Part shown: one piece after another, positions 5,257 through 5,910 of the stretch
Numbering within the stretch: the stretch's first letter is position 1
Layout of the letters: each line of letters begins with the position of its first letter
The notes under the pieces: generated by a model
Database searches by the model: none
Seen by the model: only the letters and a program-made list of their open reading frames with translations
Told to the model about the DNA's origin: nothing
Origin: Pseudomonadaceae bacterium UBA5811
GTDB taxonomy: Bacteria; Pseudomonadota; Gammaproteobacteria; Pseudomonadales; Pseudomonadaceae
DNA length: 5,910 nucleotides
NCBI GenBank assembly: GCA_002417905.1
Contig: DIDB01000130.1
Span: forward strand, 1 to 5,910
Direction: 5' to 3'
Made by a program: the position numbers and the translations under genes

Positions 5257-5910
5257 CCCGGCTGGTATTGCAGGGACTGCGCGGCGGGGTGGGCTGTACC
5301 TCTTTACTGGCTGCACTGGGCTATGCCCTGCGCCAGCTGGGCGAACGGGTACTGCTGGTGGATCTCTGCCCGGACAATCTGCTGCGCCTGCATTTCAACC
5401 TGCCCTTTGCCGACCCGGCCGGCTGGGCGACCGGCCAGCCCTGGGAAACGGCCCTGTATGAAATCTTTGAGGGCCTGTACCTGCTGCCCTATGGTGAAAC
5501 CTGTCACCTTGCCGGCGAATTCCCGGATAAAGCCATCCAGTCCGGACTGGCCGGACAGGTGGACTGGCTACTGTTTGACCTGCCCGAAAAAACGGCTGCC
5601 CGCCACTTTCAGGCCGATCTGCGGCTGGCCGTGGCCATGGCCGATGCCGGCTGTCATGCCCTGCTTTACCAGCAGGGGCTGGCGGGCAGCCAGCTGCTGG
5701 TAGTCAACCAGTTTGACCCGGCCAGTACCCTGCAACGGGATGTGCTGGCGTTCTGGCACTCAGCATTTGACCCCCATCTGCCCCTGCAGGTTGTCCACCG
5801 TGACGAAGCCGTTCCGGAAGCGCTGGCCTGCAAAGCCCCGGCGGGCCACCATGCGCCTGACAGTCTGGCGGTCCAGGATATACAGACTCTGGCCACCCGC
5901 TGCCTGATGA
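5253..5910 (+). CDS. bcsQ: Cellulose biosynthesis ATPase-like protein BcsQ (3' end cut by window)
   Basis: The frame is open from the ATG at 5253 to the window edge (219 complete codons, no stop). BcsQ is a MinD/ParA-like SIMIBI NTPase that with BcsR is essential for cellulose secretion and for polar placement of the machinery in E. coli. Visible are the deviant P-loop RGGVGCTS (10-17), the switch I/Walker A' segment VDLCPDNLLRLHFN (36-49), FDLP with Asp109 (Walker B-like), and HRDEAVPEALACKAP from residue 182, a strong BcsQ signature. The end, DIQTLATRCLM, aligns close to the E. coli C-terminus (DILTLANWCLL-like), so only a short tail is probably missing. The usual P-loop lysine is Cys15; E. 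coli BcsQ also lacks it (Thr). GGAGAG is 9 nt before the start. bcsA is the expected next gene. Confidence 0.92.
   Translation, partial: MTRLVLQGLRGGVGCTSLLAALGYALRQLGERVLLVDLCPDNLLRLHFNLPFADPAGWATGQPWETALYEIFEGLYLLPYGETCHLAGEFPDKAIQSGLAGQVDWLLFDLPEKTAARHFQADLRLAVAMADAGCHALLYQQGLAGSQLLVVNQFDPASTLQRDVLAFWHSAFDPHLPLQVVHRDEAVPEALACKAPAGHHAPDSLAVQDIQTLATRCLM

Overview
The window reads as a chromosomal stretch of a GC-rich gammaproteobacterium. The evidence is a strong G/C third-position bias and an E. coli-type (type II) bacterial cellulose synthesis locus with bcsE, bcsF, bcsG, bcsR and bcsQ next to an aerobic-pathway cobN. An oceanic Aeromonadales-like or similar lineage would fit, but the genus cannot be fixed from sequence alone.

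Layout. (1) Positions 1-199 are not an ordinary gene. They are an inverted, gap-free, imperfect copy of the cobN segment at 200-368, joined through a 30-nt loop, and look most like a fold-back chimera at a contig end. (2) Positions about 199-1113 (+) encode the C-terminal quarter of CobN, the large subunit of ATP-dependent cobaltochelatase; the rest of the gene lies outside or is lost at the fold-back. (3) Positions 1114-1344 (-) encode a small 76-residue lipoprotein of unknown role, whose stop codon abuts the cobN stop codon. (4) Positions 1345-1670 form a 326-nt divergent gap. Its distal 80 nt are strikingly AT-rich and probably hold the bcs promoter. (5) Positions 1671-5910 (+) form a tightly packed operon, bcsE-bcsF-bcsG-bcsR-bcsQ, with start/stop overlaps of 4 and 11 nt, a 16-nt gap and a 4-nt overlap. 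BcsQ runs off the right edge close to its expected C-terminus, and bcsA would be expected next.

How the genes work together. In the E. coli/Salmonella system BcsR and BcsQ form an ATP-binding complex needed for cellulose secretion. BcsE is a cytosolic c-di-GMP sensor recruited to the BcsA-BcsB synthase, helped by the membrane peptide BcsF. BcsG is an inner-membrane enzyme that transfers phosphoethanolamine from lipid onto nascent cellulose in the periplasm. The residues expected for these activities are present: RHGD in BcsE, and Cys225/Ser260/His377/Glu426/His427 in BcsG. The host is therefore predicted to make c-di-GMP-controlled phosphoethanolamine cellulose. Unlike E. coli, where bcsEFG and bcsRQABZC are divergent operons, the two blocks here are fused head-to-tail in one transcriptional direction.

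I see no wholly new system. The points most worth a second look are the fold-back at the left end, the fused operon order, the non-canonical P-loop of BcsQ, and the unassigned sequence between the lipoprotein gene and bcsE.
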